Counted from the first letter of the stretch, positions 1 through 13,690 are shown. The stretch is DNA of 64,000 nt from Smittium mucronatum (GCA_001953115.1 LSSL01000233.1:1-64000); one strand, 5' to 3'. Notes: generated from the letters alone by a model not told the origin. Made by a program: numbers and translations.

Positions 1-3000
1 ATGAACTTTTGATTAATAGTAAATTTAATTGATGGTTTATTAATATTTTCTAGTTGGTTTTATATTAAAAAAAAAAAAAATAAGAGATACTTAATTATTT
101 TTTAATTATATATTTTCAAAATATTTAACGCTATTTTATTCAAATTTTGGGATATTTATCATGAGAAATAGTAATAATGGATATTAATATTCGATTTTTT
201 TGTCTTTCTTATGATATATTGGATATTTGCTCTAAAAAAACTGTATATAAATAATACCAGTTTTTTATTAGCTCAAATATCTCAAAATAATTACTGGTAT
301 TTCTAAATATTTTAAACCTTTATTTTTTATTTCAAAAACTTTAATAAATGCTAAATGGTCGCTTTAAAAATTCAAAATTTATTTTCGGAGACCTATAAAT
401 TTGTAACAGAAAAATCCTTATATAATTATGAGCATATTTATGAATATCTTTTGTATCATATACCTCTAAAATATTTAAATTGGTCGTTTTTGCATTTTTT
501 TTATGGCTTTCTAGTATTACTAATATAAATATTCATTATGATATTGAATTTTTCCGTGGTTTTGATGCAATTTAAACTTTTGAAAAACTGTTTAAATATC
601 TATAAATCCTAATACCTGCAAATTTTAAATTCAATTTAAAATATATCGAGTTTTTCAATAGATTTTTATTTCCTTTAAAAATAGTAAAAAATTAATTTAA
701 AATTCCCCGAGAGTTTTTCATTTTTTTACTTCATATAAGAATATTTTTTTGTATTGACTTAAATACAGTTTTTTTCATCCAAGTTATTTATTTTTTTAAA
801 TTTTATTAAAAATTATTCGTCTAAAGTTAATAAAAATAATGGAAATAATATTTAGACATTATTATCTAGTTTTTTGGAAGTATAAATAGACTAAATTTGT
901 CTACTTGTACATCAGAAATATTAGAAAATATTTTTTTTTAAATAAAGATCCCAGATTTGGAGAATTTTTTTAAAATTATTTTTTTTCTTGGTAAAAAAAA
1001 ATAAAAATTTCAGGTAATTTATACGTCTAAAATATATTTGGAGTTGTTTAAATGTTAAAAATACCTAAACTTCGTCAAATTATACTAAATAAAACAATTT
1101 TCGCTTTATTTTGTTAAACAGGGCCGATTTTATCCAAAATTTTGATAAAATTCATACCAATTCAAATAAAAAAATTTAATTCAGATAAAAAAGATTTCCA
1201 TCATCTTTAATTATAATTTTTTTGGAATAAATAAAATATGGAAACATGTATAAATGGAGGTGATATATCTTTTTTACAATTATAAAAGAAAAAATTAAGT
1301 CAAAAAATATATAAAGCCTTAGAACTACTAAACTCCATACAAAAATTAAAAACAAGCATTAAAAAGACCGCCTTTACCCTGTATTTTTTTTTTATGTACC
1401 CTAAATAATGTAAAAATTTATATTTCCGTGAAAGTAATTTCTTTTTTTATTTATCAAGCTACTTTTGCTTAATTAAATGAATTTATCAAAGCTTAAACGA
1501 TTTTTTATGATTGTATGCCGTATTTTTTGTATTAAATGAAAAAAAATTCATTTTCATTTATATTATATATATGTATAAAAATAAATAAAAAGAGTCCGTT
1601 TACTAATTTTAATATAAAATTCATGTTTTTTCAACAAAAAGTTGAGGCTAATTGTGGTTTTTAGCTGCTTCATAAGTTTTTTAAAAATAAGGAATCAATA
1701 CAAATAATGATTTTTTGTTTTTAAAAGAAAATGCAGGAGAAATAAATATATTTAAATGTTGAAATGAATTTATTGGAAAAAAATTTTGTGAATGTTTTTT
1801 TGTGTTTTTTTTTCAAAAAAAATCACCAAGGAATAGAAATTTTCAAAATAAAATTAGTTTATATTTGCCAATATTTTCTGCATTTTCGAAGATTTTAGTT
1901 TATTTTCTTTAAATTTGAATTTGCTTATACAAAAGCTATATTTGTGATTTTGAAATTGTGATATATATTTTTTTATAGCTGAAATTTAATTTTAAACTGC
2001 TTTACTCAAACCAAGAAAATAAAAGCTTTCAGAATCTTAGATAATTTTTTTGGATTCACCAAGATTTTTTTTTAGACCTGTTATATTTTATATGTTAAAT
2101 TTTACCGTTATGATTCTATTTAACCTCTAAAGCCCATTATTAGCAGAGAGGCTAAATATTTTGTAGCCATAATAAAAAATTTAATGATTTAAAATTAGAT
2201 TTTCAACTATTTGCCCATCATATCAAATAAAATTTCATTATTTTTTCATTTTAAAAAAAAAAAAAAATTCTAAAATTTTTAAACCATCATCAATAAATCT
2301 GTTTGAAATTGCTTCAATGTTTTTATAATTTCCATGGAATTTTCAAAATTTATTATCATAAAGTTTCTTTATGTTTTTAGGGGTACAATTTTTGATTCAA
2401 TTTCTTTTTATTCTCTCTATTTTCATTATATCTACTTGGCTGTTTTTCGATCTGATTGTTAAAATAAATTTTAAATTTCAATTCCAAATAATAATATATT
2501 TTTATATAAGATTCCAATTTTTCCTGTGCCAAAAAATAATGATTCATACCATTCCAACTTACCTTGACATCTCTTTTGATTATAAAGATAAAATCATATC
2601 TATTATTTTAGCAAAAACCGCAGAATTTTTTTCTTCGATCAGTCCATATTTTGTATGAAAATGCGTTTTCGATGAGATTTATGAATCAGATAACATCTTC
2701 TTGTGACTATAAAAAATTGGAAAACAATTTATGCGTTATTTGTGTTTTTATTTAGTAAAAGAGATACAAATTCAATAGATAAAGAAAAGGTTCCATTTTA
2801 ATATAGGAAAAAAATTTCCCTTCTATTTTTAGACGAAACACATACAAAAAAATTTCTCTCAAATCGTTAAATGAACCTCAGTCTAATTTAGCAAATAGAT
2901 AATAATCGATAGTGTGGAGAATAAGATTTGTTAACTGATAATGAATATTATTGCTTCTATAAAACTGAGTTTATTGATTTTATATATAGTGGCTGGATTA

Positions 3001-4700
3001 TTAACAAAAAAAAATAAGCTACCATTTTCATCACAGTAATTCATCAACAAAATGCATTTTTAATCGAATTTTTTTGAAATAATGAGTATTGTTTTCTTTT
3101 TTTTGTCCTTAATTTATTTTTCCTCTGACGTATTATGTTCTTTTAATATCAATACCGATGTTATTATAATATCTTTTTTAAATAATGTGAACATATCACA
3201 AATATTTCAATATATATTTTTAAAAAAAAATTACCGGATATTACAAAAATATATATGATTTTCTCAGAATAAATATATTCTTCTTCCATCATAATAATCA
3301 TCGACTCCCATGTATCGATGTAATCCGTTTAATTTTAGATCAATAAAGTAATAAGCATGCTTTATATTTATTCAATTATTTTTTTTGATTAGTCTTAGCA
3401 TCTTTTCTGATAGAATTGTAAATACGTAAACTAAGTTTATTAAAAATCGAAATTTAGTCTTATAATTTTCGATATGATTTTTTTGAAGCTTCTACAATAA
3501 ATAAATTTATTTTTCTATACTCATTAAATAATCTTTAACAAAAAATCGAGATTTAAATTATAAAAAAGATTTTCTTATATTATAACAACCAATATCAATA
3601 AAAAAAACAATAGCACAAAAAAATAAAAAATTATACTATTTTTTTTTGAATTATAGTTTTAAATTAAGTTCTGCGTATCATTAATGATATAAATATTTAC
3701 AAATTAACAATTTTTCTGAAATTCGGTATGATTTCGATGAAATTAGAACATCTATAAATTTATTTGGATAAAAATATTTTTTTAAATTCAGCATTAGATT
3801 CATTGTAGATATTTTTGATCTTTTCCTGAAGGGGAGTTTTTATTTTTTTATATTTCGCATAAAAGAATGTTATTTATACATGTTATTTATAAAATTTTCC
3901 ATCGAGTTATATAATTTATATATAAATTTATAGGATCCCATCTTTTGATTTCTTTATACCAAAATATTGCAGAAACAAAGCCTCTTTTTTGTGATTTCCT
4001 GTGTAATTATCATACCCTTTTGTTAGATTTCAGCTAATTGGCTCCATATAAAGCTCGCTCCAATGTTTCGGCTCTTAAAAAATAATTTAGTTGATTATCT
4101 GAACTATTCTATTATGCTTTTGAACTTTATTTAATAGCTACCTTTACTCTTCTTTCCTCTAACTTCCAAAAGAGATTCCTCTTATTATTTTGAATAAATT
4201 AATACAGTAGAATAAATAATAACGTAATGATAATCTCATCAACTTCAATTCAACTGATTGGTTGTTAAATCTCATTACGCAAAAAAAAACACAACAAATT
4301 AATTCATCTCATTGATTGACTAATTCCAAAAAATAATTTTAGGTGTAAGAAATTAAAAAATAAACTTAAGTCCACTAATTAGGATTATATACGATGGAAC
4401 ATCTTTTTTAAGAGTAAATTCTCTCAATTAGCACCATTATTTGTGTTTTTAAATCTTTGTAAGTTTTTTTTCAATTGAATTATTCGAAAAAAAATCCTAG
4501 ATCTTCTTCGTACAATTTAAATATTTTTCTAATTACCAAATACTTGTTTTCAAAGCAATCAGCTATAATGAATGATCTTTTTCTAAGAAATCATTCACAA
4601 ATTATGGTTCAACCAATTTTATTCCCAGTTTTTCAGTTCTTTTTTCAGTTATCTTCGTTATCTCGCCATCCACATTGAATATAATATCTTTATTATTTTT
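1..4700. other. AT-rich gene-free stretch
   Basis: This stretch is very A+T-rich, with many A and T homopolymers. The only open frames are short and built from AT-rich codons (for example near 2371-2658 and 4475-4678). None shows a recognisable motif, a splice signal pair that extends it, or a composition unlike its surroundings. I see no RNA gene or clear repeat boundary here. The right-hand end merges into the eroded retrotransposon that follows. Confidence 0.6.
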
Positions 4701-7700
4701 AGCTTAGTTTTAACTCATCTTTTCATGATCCAAACATCTCCATTTTTCCATATGATTGGGAAAAAATTACTTTTTTTGAAACTTCGTCCCTTCTTTAAGC
4801 ATTTCTGCTGCTATTTAAATTCTGTCTTTTTGATTGGATAACTGTTAACCGAATAAAAATTCCGAAGGACTGTATTATGTAGCCTTATCTTTCATATTAC
4901 TCTTTTCAAGAATTATTTCCAGTTTTATCAATCCCAATTATATTTATCATCTTTTATAGATCTCATAAGTATGTTTTTCATATCTTGGATCAGCTTTTCC
5001 AACTTTATTTTTATTTTTAGGTGGTAAGCTGTGGTGGGAGTATGTTTAAGACTTGACAATATTAAAACCTTATAATTTTCTCCCCTAAAATACTAGTCAC
5101 TCTTTTTGGAATCAACTTCTGAGCGAAATAATATAACTGCGTTATGTGGGTTAATTAAAAGTCTATAAACGTTTTTTTGAAGAAATTTTCACACATATTG
5201 TGCTATTGATCACTTGATAAGATGTTATATATCTGCGGGTATATATCTGTTCCATTTGTAGTTTACCAGGTTTTTAGGCCTATATCATTTATGCATACTA
5301 TTTTGAATGGTAATTTACCTTTTAATGGAATTATTCTATTATTTTTCTGTTTCACACTTGTGTATTTTTGAAATTTTTTACGCCCTTTTACCACATATCC
5401 TACAAATTTTTATAGCTTTATCCTGTGTATTTCTCTGATATTCTATTCCAGGGTTTTTCGATACCTTCATTATTCCCACCATTTACTTTTAATATCTTAT
5501 CTTTATATTCCTCTTCTGAAAATACGTCCTTTAGTTCCCTGCCCACGTTTTTAAATAAAAACCTGTTTAATATATAAAATCTCCTTGGTTTATATCTTAT
5601 TTTTTTTTCCTTATCCTTGCTTTCATATGGGTAGGTATTTCATATTTCCGAAATAATCTAAAATCTAGTTATGTCACGTCATATATGCTGAAAAAATTTC
5701 ACTTTTAGTATTAGGATCGCTCAAAACTGTCTAATATAACCTTTATAATACATAAGTGGTGTTAATTTTACCAAATATGTGATCAATAATGTATTCGCAG
5801 TTTTTGACTATCATGGCGTATCTGGATATTATACCAGTTATATCAGATCATTGAAATATCCACAATGAAGATTTATGTTTGGTTTTTGGTATAAAAATAT
5901 TTCTCCAGAGATAATTTTTAAACCTTTTCACCTCAAAAAATACCACCAATCCTTCTAGGTGGGATACTTAACAGTTTTTTTCGTTAAAATTTGTAGTTAT
6001 GTACACAAAATATATCGAGTTTTGACCAAAATCATTCTTTTGTGACAAAATTTTGCCTAATATCAAAAACGAGGCATGAATTTTCACATGGAAATTTTCC
6101 TCTCAGCTAGAATGAGCTTTCAAAGGAGAATTAGGCAGCTTATATCTATTTTTTTCAAAAGTTTTTTCAATTTTTTACCTCATTTTCAAGTACTACCTTT
6201 CTTCTGTAATTCCGTTGGCACCGATAAGATTTCGGAGTAATTATTTACGATTTCCCTGCAATAACCAACCAGCTTAAGGAAAGATTATAGCTCGTTAATT
6301 TATTTTAGGGATTTTTTCAATTTTTACAACTTCAATTTTTTCCTTGTCTGCCCCTTTATCTCTTTCCGATATATCATGTCCCATATAAGAAAATATCTTT
6401 ATTCCTATTTTTGATTTACCCTATTGTAAGTGTATCTGGTTTTTTTTCAATAGCTCAAAAATTTATTCCGATTTTTTTTTTGTTGGTCTAAAATTTTTGA
6501 GAGAAAATGACTTCATATACGAAAAAACTGTCGATTTCCAAAAAACAGTTCCGAAAGCTTTTTTAATTAATATTTTAAAGGTATTAGAGCTTTTAGATAC
6601 GCCAAAAGGTGTAAAGTTAAAACATGTTTTTCTCCACCTGAAATGGAAAAAAATTTCTTTTGCTTATCCTTATCAGACATATTAACTTGAAAAAATACAC
6701 TTAGTGCGCCTAGAATTGAGTAAACCATATATCCAGATAAATTAATAAAAAATCCATTCAAAAATGGTAATGGATATCTATATTTTTTTGTCATTGCATT
6801 TAATTTTTTGCAATCGGTGTACACTCTAAGCTTCTTTTTTTTTTCGAACTGTAACTACCGTTGAACGCTATTTGTATACTTACTTAGAAATTAGACCAAA
6901 GTTTTCCATTAATTATTATTTTTTTAAAACTAGTTTTTTTTTTCATATTATATGTAATTCTATAATTTCTTAGCAATATTTTTTTATACTGATTAAATTC
7001 AATTTTGTTCTATACTATGATTTTTTGAGTCAATTTTTACGATTCATATATTAAAAATCTTTATTTTTAATTTTAAACTGTTTAAATCTCTTTTTTTCAT
7101 GCCACTCCAAACCAAAATTTCTCACCTCTTCCTTTATTATTGCACACAAACCTAGCTTTTCTTCTCATTAGCGGATAATTATACTAATATTTATTCTAAT
7201 TTTATTGTTAGTATTAACTCTTGCGATTTTATTTTCATTTTCATCTTGTTCTATGAGCCAATATTTTCCTATAAAAATGAAATCATCATTTCTTTCCATC
7301 GCTACTAGGTCTATCGGGAAAGCTTAATCACCCAGTTTTATTGGTAATTTAGATTAAATTACCAAGTTTTCATATCTTCCTCCGTCTTTATATACCATAA
7401 ACTGATTTCTATTTCCGACTATATCAATATCCTGTGTTTCCTTCAAACTTTAAATAAACACTGAAAGAGCTAGACCCGTGTCTATAACTGACCATAAACT
7501 TGTGCCAAATGCATTTATTGTAGCTTTAAAATTGGCTGTGGCAGAATTAGAATCACCCAAATTATTTGTATTTTTATCTTCTACTTTCTTGCATAGTCAT
7601 GATAATTTATTCCTTAACTCTTGAGATGTTAAACTAATTGAGCGGGATTTATTGTCTATAAATTTTTATCTAATAACCATAAGCTTATAGGTATTGGAAT

Positions 7701-8000
7701 TATCGGCTATTTTTGGGATCATTTTTTTCCTTATGATGCTTCGGAATTTTATCTATATCTACAGATCTTTGTAGCTGTTATCAAATTATGAATATTTTTT
7801 CAGATTTTTCCACCTCTCCCCTCTTTCTTCACTAATGGATTATTTTTTGTATCTAAAAAGTTTTTCTGCCGTAAATATATGGTCACTATCTTTAAAAACC
7901 TCATTTAAACCTTCTCAGAACTTCCATCACTAAATTGAGTTTTTATTTTTTATAACTCAGCACTCCAGTTTTTAGCGCAGATAATTGATTTTATTTCAAA
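4700..8000 (-). mobile_element. Eroded Ty3/gypsy LTR retrotransposon, internal region
   Basis: Read on the minus strand, the pieces come in the usual gypsy pol order. A protease-like DTG motif (SVIDTGLALSVF) lies near 7455-7510. A reverse transcriptase lies from about 6870 down to 6340. The RT-to-RNase H linker lies near 6240-6310 (FLKLVGYCREIVNNYSEI, compare the family FLGLVGYYRKFI). An RNase H tail with a KNYS-like motif lies around 5940-6060. The integrase should lie further down, towards 4700, but I could not confirm it. Frames are broken by stops and shifts throughout, so the element is dead. I could not identify its LTRs. Limits are approximate. Confidence 0.7.
6330..6870 (-). pseudogene. 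Ty3/gypsy reverse transcriptase relic
   Basis: The best preserved part of the element. The frame 6824-6567 starts in YTDCKKLNAMTKKYRYPLPF, the counterpart of the gypsy RT block VDYRKLNAVTKKDRYPLP. It continues with LSGYMVYSILGALSVFFQV (family: SGAKYFSKLDLRSGYHQI) and NMSDKDKQKKFF (family: M..EDIPKTAF). Further down, FSYMKSFSLKNF stands where the catalytic YMDDILIFS box belongs, so the two catalytic aspartates are lost. It is followed by IFELLKKNQIHL and a YMGHDISE segment (family: FLGH.ISE.G). The loss of the active-site residues and the frame breaks mark it as inactive. Confidence 0.85.
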
Positions 8001-9330
8001 TTGGGCCATTCAGAATTTCTGTGAACAGTATTTTCTCGATGGTAAAATCTTCCTTCTTTGTAATATTCTGCATCTCTATGGGTAATCTTCATTTTATTCT
8101 TATTCATGCCCTTGATTTTTCTTATAAGACTAATTACCATTTCTCAAACTTATTAGATATAGCTTAAAAAATATATCTCCGGCTTCCGTTATACCTTGAG
8201 TTTTTATTATCTTTATTTAACTGTCTTCTGTCTTATTTTTGGCTCTTGTTGTGCTACAATTATATTTGAATCTATCAATTTATCTATCAATTCTGAATAT
8301 TTAGTAAATTTTATAGTTTTTTCAAAAAAATTTCATCTTCTCTAATACAATTTTCCTTTATTTTCTTAATAACTTCCAAAATAAAAAATCAAATTAAACT
8401 TAAACTTAAAACTTTCATTTTCCACTTTTTCTTTAATAAGGAGGTCTTCAAAATCCAATTATGATTATCTTATTTTAGAATAATTAGTTCTTTTTTGGTG
8501 TTCTGAATCTTTTCCAAATCTACTAGTTCCGTATCTTTCTCCAAAAAAACTATACAAAATTAATTAAAAAGCCCCTCTTGGTTGTTAAAATATTTCTTAT
8601 TTTTCTTAAATCAGACCAGCTCCTTTTTTTTCAAGACACAGTTTTATTTTTTTCTATATTATCTGATTCTTTCTATTCCTTGAGTTTGGATATTAAACCA
8701 TATCTTTCTATGTGTTATTCTGGGTCTAAATATTTATCCGTCTCAAATATTTCCGGGTTAATGAATCTCTTAATTAAATTCATTATTTGATTCTCCGGAA
8801 GAGCTCCAAATTTCGCATCAAAGTCTGTTGTTTGAAACTTACTGTTTGAATAGTATATTATATAAATTGTTACAATTCAAAAATATAAAATAAGCTAAAA
8901 TTTATATCCTATCATCTAACCAATATCTTGTTAGATTAACAGTTCTCTAATATAAATGAGGATTATTTTTGCGTCTTATATTACATGAAAGTATTTTATA
9001 AAAAAAATACGAGTAATTAGATGGATTCACATTAAGTGCTACCATCTTTATTAATAAATCATCAAAATAAAATTTTAAAAAAAACTTTTAAAATCATGTG
9101 ATATAGTACTATTTCTCGATATCTTATCATTTTTGTCTCTCAAAAAGGTACTCAACCAGCTAAAGAATAATATTTTCAATTATTTTAAATATTTTAAAGC
9201 TATTTTCAAAATATTTTCAGACTAAATTTCCAATTAAATTTCTTTATATACTCGAATCGCGAAAATATTCCTCATTATAAAGAACCTAAATAGCCAATTT
9301 TGATACTTCATCTATGTAAAGAATTGTTTA
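8001..9330. other. Stretch between two retroelement relics
   Basis: No gene is supported. The left part could be the gag region of the minus-strand gypsy relic, but I see no zinc knuckle. Open frames such as 7985-8167 and 8578-8790 are AT-rich and lack motifs. Confidence 0.4.
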
Positions 9331-10389
9331 AATGCCAGCAGAAGAGAACTCGCAAGTTTCTATTAATATTCCAGCCAATTTACTTAAATTTTACTGGGAA
9401 CTAGACTGAACTACACCTTCAATGTCTTAAAACTTCTACAAGACTATTATCACTTAGGAGGAGAAAGGGGATGGAATATAAGCATTTATAAAAAGCAGAA
9501 AGATAAGATACAGCTATCCTCCGGTTAACTATACTTTTTCAAGATTGGTAAAGATTTTTGATTCTGCGCTTTATGTCATACAGTTCGTGCTAGTTCGTGA
9601 AGCACAATCGATAGGAATTTTTATTCACAAGCTTCTACAAGTGAATCATAAACTAAATTTTAAATACCCCGTAAAAAAATTTTAAACCCATAAGATTCAT
9701 AATGTGAAATTCATGACAATGGCGCACAATCCAGACTCGATTTTTTCTACAGTGGGATGAGTTTTACAGTGAATACAGAAAAATTATTTGAATGACAATT
9801 CAAGACGCTCATTAAAAATGAGGCATTTGAAGATCTTCCTCCGCAATCAAGAATTTCAAGAGAACTAGAGTCAGAAATTTCTTTCAAAGACTCCAGTGGA
9901 TTGAAGTACACCCAATAACCATCAGTAAAATTCGCTCAAATTTGCCTATCATAAAAGCTGCAGAATCAATATCAGCTTCCCATAGCTCCAGAGCTGGTTT
10001 TTTGAGAATACATATGGGGCGAAGTAACTACAGTCACTAAGGGAATTAACCGCCCTCCCAGTATGGGTCTCCTTACGATGTTCAATAGAGCTTGTGAAAA
10101 GCTCACTTACAGATAGTGCGTCGTTAAAATCATAGAGAAAGGTTTAAGAACATATTTTTAGGAGAAGAAACCGAACACATATGATTATGAGGAAAAGTGG
10201 ACAAGTCTTTTTTTAGTGCAGAGTTGCTTAAACGGTCTCTTTAAAAAAACTTGGAATATTTGACAAAGAAGATGTAAAATATCTAAAAATCAAGGTCTAT
10301 GGAACCACCACCACCGATATTACACTCGCAAAAATACAACTAGAAGCACAAAAGAGAGTTAAAACAGTCCCTGGGTAAAAACTTCGCTT

Positions 10390-10860
10390 CATTTCTAACC
10401 AATAATGCTATCAAGGAAGTTAAGAATTTCATTCCGGGGCTTTACATAAAGTTAATCTTTATAACTAAAAACTACAGATAGTTGCACCCAGCACTGGATC
10501 TAAGAAATCAGAATATTTGCCTCAAGGAAAGTGATTTCATGATTGAGAACATACAGTCAATCTGGAAGTTAGTACACAGAAAAGAATAAAAAACATCATT
10601 AGGCCTGAAAGAAGCTTTCCTGTGCATATTTATTCACAAAAAGTGCAGGGTTTGATTACGATTATGATTAAACTATAGAAATTATCAGTTCCAGACCCAG
10701 TTCCTTTCTTTTTTTCTGTCTTTAAGCCCTCATAATTTCGTGAAAATTCTGCGTCTAGTATTAAACTTGGAAAGAGCACAAAAAATCAGCGCATCTGCAT
10801 AATTAAACTTTCTGCTGGTAATTGAGGATAAAAAAGATTCTTCCTTCAAACCACCTCCCA
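10390..10860 (+). pseudogene. DIRS-type reverse transcriptase relic
   Basis: One plus-strand frame, with only a handful of stops, reads NAIKEV followed by PGLYIKLIFITKNYR, then LHPALDLRNQNICLKESDFM. The next segments are ENIQSIWKLV, then SLGLKEAFLCIFIHKKCR, then NYQFQTQFLSFFLSLSPHNF. The match is to the DIRS RT signature: RPVLDLRPLN, the FKME/ALRLI helix, SIDLKDAYFHIPIH, and YQF..LPFGLSLAPRVFTK. The catalytic YLDD box is replaced by a stop and LNF, before LLVIEDKKDS. The ordered blocks make the family call firm even though the protein is dead. Confidence 0.82.
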
Positions 10861-12279
10861 GCTTCAGATGAAGCTGGAAAAGATCGGATATTCGATAAAC
10901 ATTTTAAAATTAGAGCCGACCCCATAAAAAAGGATAATTTTTCTGAGTATGTGCATAAACAGCCTGTAAATTTCGCTAAAGGTACCTAATTCAAATATTA
11001 GAGATCGGCCCCGAGAATCAGTCAAGCTGGTATATACTTGAAAAAAATCGCTCAGATGTCTAGTTAGCTTTATACTAAAGTCACAGAATATGTATATGAC
11101 AATTATATCAGGTAGATTAGTACTAAGTCGTCTATTGGAATTTTAGAACCAGGCATGATCGAAGAGAAAGTCATGGAAATCGACAGCGATTCTTACATAC
11201 CTATAGATACAGAATTTGCTGTTTTGGAATGTCTATTTGAAGAATTTTATTGATCTTTTGATTTTACCAGAAACCACAGAGGTAGAAATATTTATGGAAG
11301 TGAGAAAAACTGCTTGAATAATACTAATTGGCCACTCCGGTTACGCTTAATTATGGATCAGGTTGGAGGCTATGTTTTACATCAACTCCAAAGAGCTAAT
11401 CACTGTTATGTATTCCCTATAGCTGAAAGAGGTGTTCGGAAGATCGACTCTGATTTAATTAGAAAACACGGAAACACCGACATACGTCAAATGATTCAGT
11501 GGAACTACCTATTCATAGCTTCTAGATGTCGCTAAAAGTATTATAATTAGATTTTTTAAACAAAATCTAGACCACAGGTAACCTAATTTCCATAGTGCTG
11601 AATACTAATGACGCACCGAGTCCAGTTACTGCATAGACATAGTGGTTCCTTTCATCTAAGTAGTTTTTGTAACCGGATAGGAGATACAGGAAACTCGGAT
11701 TATGCCTCTTTTCATCGTTGAATAACAATAAGGCTATGAAATAATACAGCTGGTTTCGAGAATAACAAGCGATGATAGATAATGCACTGAGTTTCAAATA
11801 TTTTATCTGAAAGAACACTTAATTTTGTCCACCATGGAATAGTATTTCACAGGTAATCCATAAATAACCGCGAAAGCGCATAAAAACTAAAATATTTAAA
11901 TCGGAATGAGCTTCGGATATTTTTTTTCTGTACATATAGGCTCTTTCAATAGCGCAGCCCCATGTGATAAGGGTTTGAAGGTAGCTCAGGGCCCTAAAAA
12001 TGGAAGGTCGCTGCTTATTAAAAACAAGGACTGAATTTTTATGGATTGGATAATTAGTGGAGCTCCCCCAAGAATCAAGGTATCTCCAAAGCTGCATTGG
12101 ATTTGATAATGGAAAACCGAAGTGCGGTGAGGATAATAATATTTATTATCCGATCAATAAAAGTACAAAGATTGTCACGGATCGCAGTGTATCAACTCTA
12201 AAATAACAGTTACGAGTTTATTAAATTGTCTAATCGATATACATATATCAAATGATAGCTGAGTTTAAGAACGATCATA

Positions 12280-13079
12280 ATGTATAAATTAGCTATATTT
12301 CATCGATCACCAAACCCAAAATTTATCGAAGAAAGTGACCGCATACAAATACTATTTGTAGCACTGGATGGGAACAACATTGATAGTTTTTTTAGACATG
12401 CTATTTACATATCACCGTTCATCGATTACATCAGGAGAATAGGTCCTAAAGAAGACCTGGGAATAAAACTACCAACCAGAAAGACATTTTGGTTACTAGC
12501 AGGTTGTATTTTTATGGGCGCAAGACATTTACATCAAATAATGACTCACAGATAGTGATTAGCTACGTGATACTAAAACTATTAGCGTTGTTATTAAAGA
12601 AGGAGCGAAAGGGGTGTCCGATTATCGTACCCCAAAAAATCAGCAGCCACGAAGATAAAACGCTTTGCCCAGCAGAGGCTTATAGATTATACTGTGCTGC
12701 AGTGGCAGTGGACATATCACCTAAAAAACATGAGAAAGATAATAACTTGGAGATAAATAGAGATTATAGAAAATCACTATCAGTGAATAACACAACCAGA
12801 AATATTCACATCATTTTAAAATTAATTTTAGGGCTGAAAATACGCCAATACCGAAGGCTAGAGAAATTGGTGCAAAAGTAGCAGCGAATTCAGATGTATC
12901 CTAAGACTCAATTTTGGGGCAGGCCTTATGGTCTGATTACGGAATATTCGATATATATCATACTTGTCCAGCACAACAGGAACCAACATTACACAAGCAG
13001 TAATGCCTTTGGATTAACTTATTATGAATACACCCAATGGCTTATATCTAAATTAGATTTAGTATTTGAAGATTATTGA
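12280..13079 (+). pseudogene. DIRS-type tyrosine recombinase relic
   Basis: Three plus-strand frames (12280-12555, 12489-12881, 12894-13079) join into one eroded recombinase. The first ends with KTFWLLAGCIFMGARHLHQI, which resembles the helix carrying the first catalytic arginine (family pattern FLxxxRxxDLxxI, arginine shifted or lost here). The second has a CPIIVPQKI strand and DKTLCPAEAYRLYC, the counterpart of the LCPVxAxxxY box. The last reads EIGAKVAANSDVS, a stop, then DSILGQALWSDYGIFDIYH. This is the usual C-terminal block ATxAxxxGVxxxxIxxxGxWxSxxxFxxxY, and it still has the nucleophilic tyrosine. Function in strand joining is known for the family; this copy cannot be active. Confidence 0.75.
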
Positions 13080-13080
13080 C

Positions 13081-13690
13081 TAACATTATACCAATGGTGG
13101 ATTCTTATTAAAGATCACCCTACCAATTCATCATTTATGTTATACATTTGCAAAAAAGGTGATAAGGTTATCAATAATGCGTATCATAGCATATATTAGA
13201 AATTATTTTTAAAATTTATTCGTAATTTTCGATGATTTATTAATAAATATGAAAACACTTAATATATTCCGTCCTTATTTTAGTATTGGAAAATAGTTGT
13301 AAAAGACTAAATCACCTTTAGATTCACTGAAAAGGAAGTCTTGGGATTATAATGAGGGTTAATACCATTGACACAAGCAAAAAAAAAGCATGTGTAAAAC
13401 AAAAAGGTTTGAAATAAAAAAAAGCTTGCATCTAATTTTAACCGCAATGGTTGTGGAAAATTTTTCAAAGTCCAAATATATATATATATACTTTTTATGA
13501 AATTATTTGAATATTATAAAGTTGTACATTTCCAGCTAAATTATTACCCGACTTTTTTTAATGAATGAAATCTTATAAAACGAGTAAAATAAAGTTTTTT
13601 AACTTTTTCAGGATCTAAATTTACCTAGTTCTCCTTATTTTCAGTGTTACGTTGTATAAATTTTTATTGGGTTAATTGAGCCAATAAATA
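13081..13690. other. Short spacer between two mobile elements
   Basis: AT-rich DNA with a short (TA)n run near 13477-13490. No gene, and no convincing terminal repeat of the DIRS-like element, was found here. Confidence 0.5.

Larger units (their letters stand above)
9330..13080 (+). mobile_element. Eroded DIRS-like (tyrosine recombinase) retrotransposon
   Basis: The segment is less A+T-rich than its flanks. It contains, in order on the plus strand, an eroded possible gag region (about 9330-10250), a DIRS-type reverse transcriptase (about 10390-10860), a long unassigned part where RNase H and a methylase-like domain would be expected (10900-12250), and a tyrosine recombinase (12280-13080). 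RT followed by a tyrosine recombinase, with no DDE integrase, is the hallmark order of DIRS/PAT-type elements. Stops and frameshifts interrupt every domain. The split or inverted terminal repeats typical of DIRS elements were not found, so the ends are approximate. Confidence 0.75.

Noticed and set aside
3240..3310. Word TATTCTTCTTCCATCATAATAA, partly mirrored near 40690-40710
   Set aside because: The match is about 20 bp of AT-rich sequence and does not extend, so chance similarity is likely.
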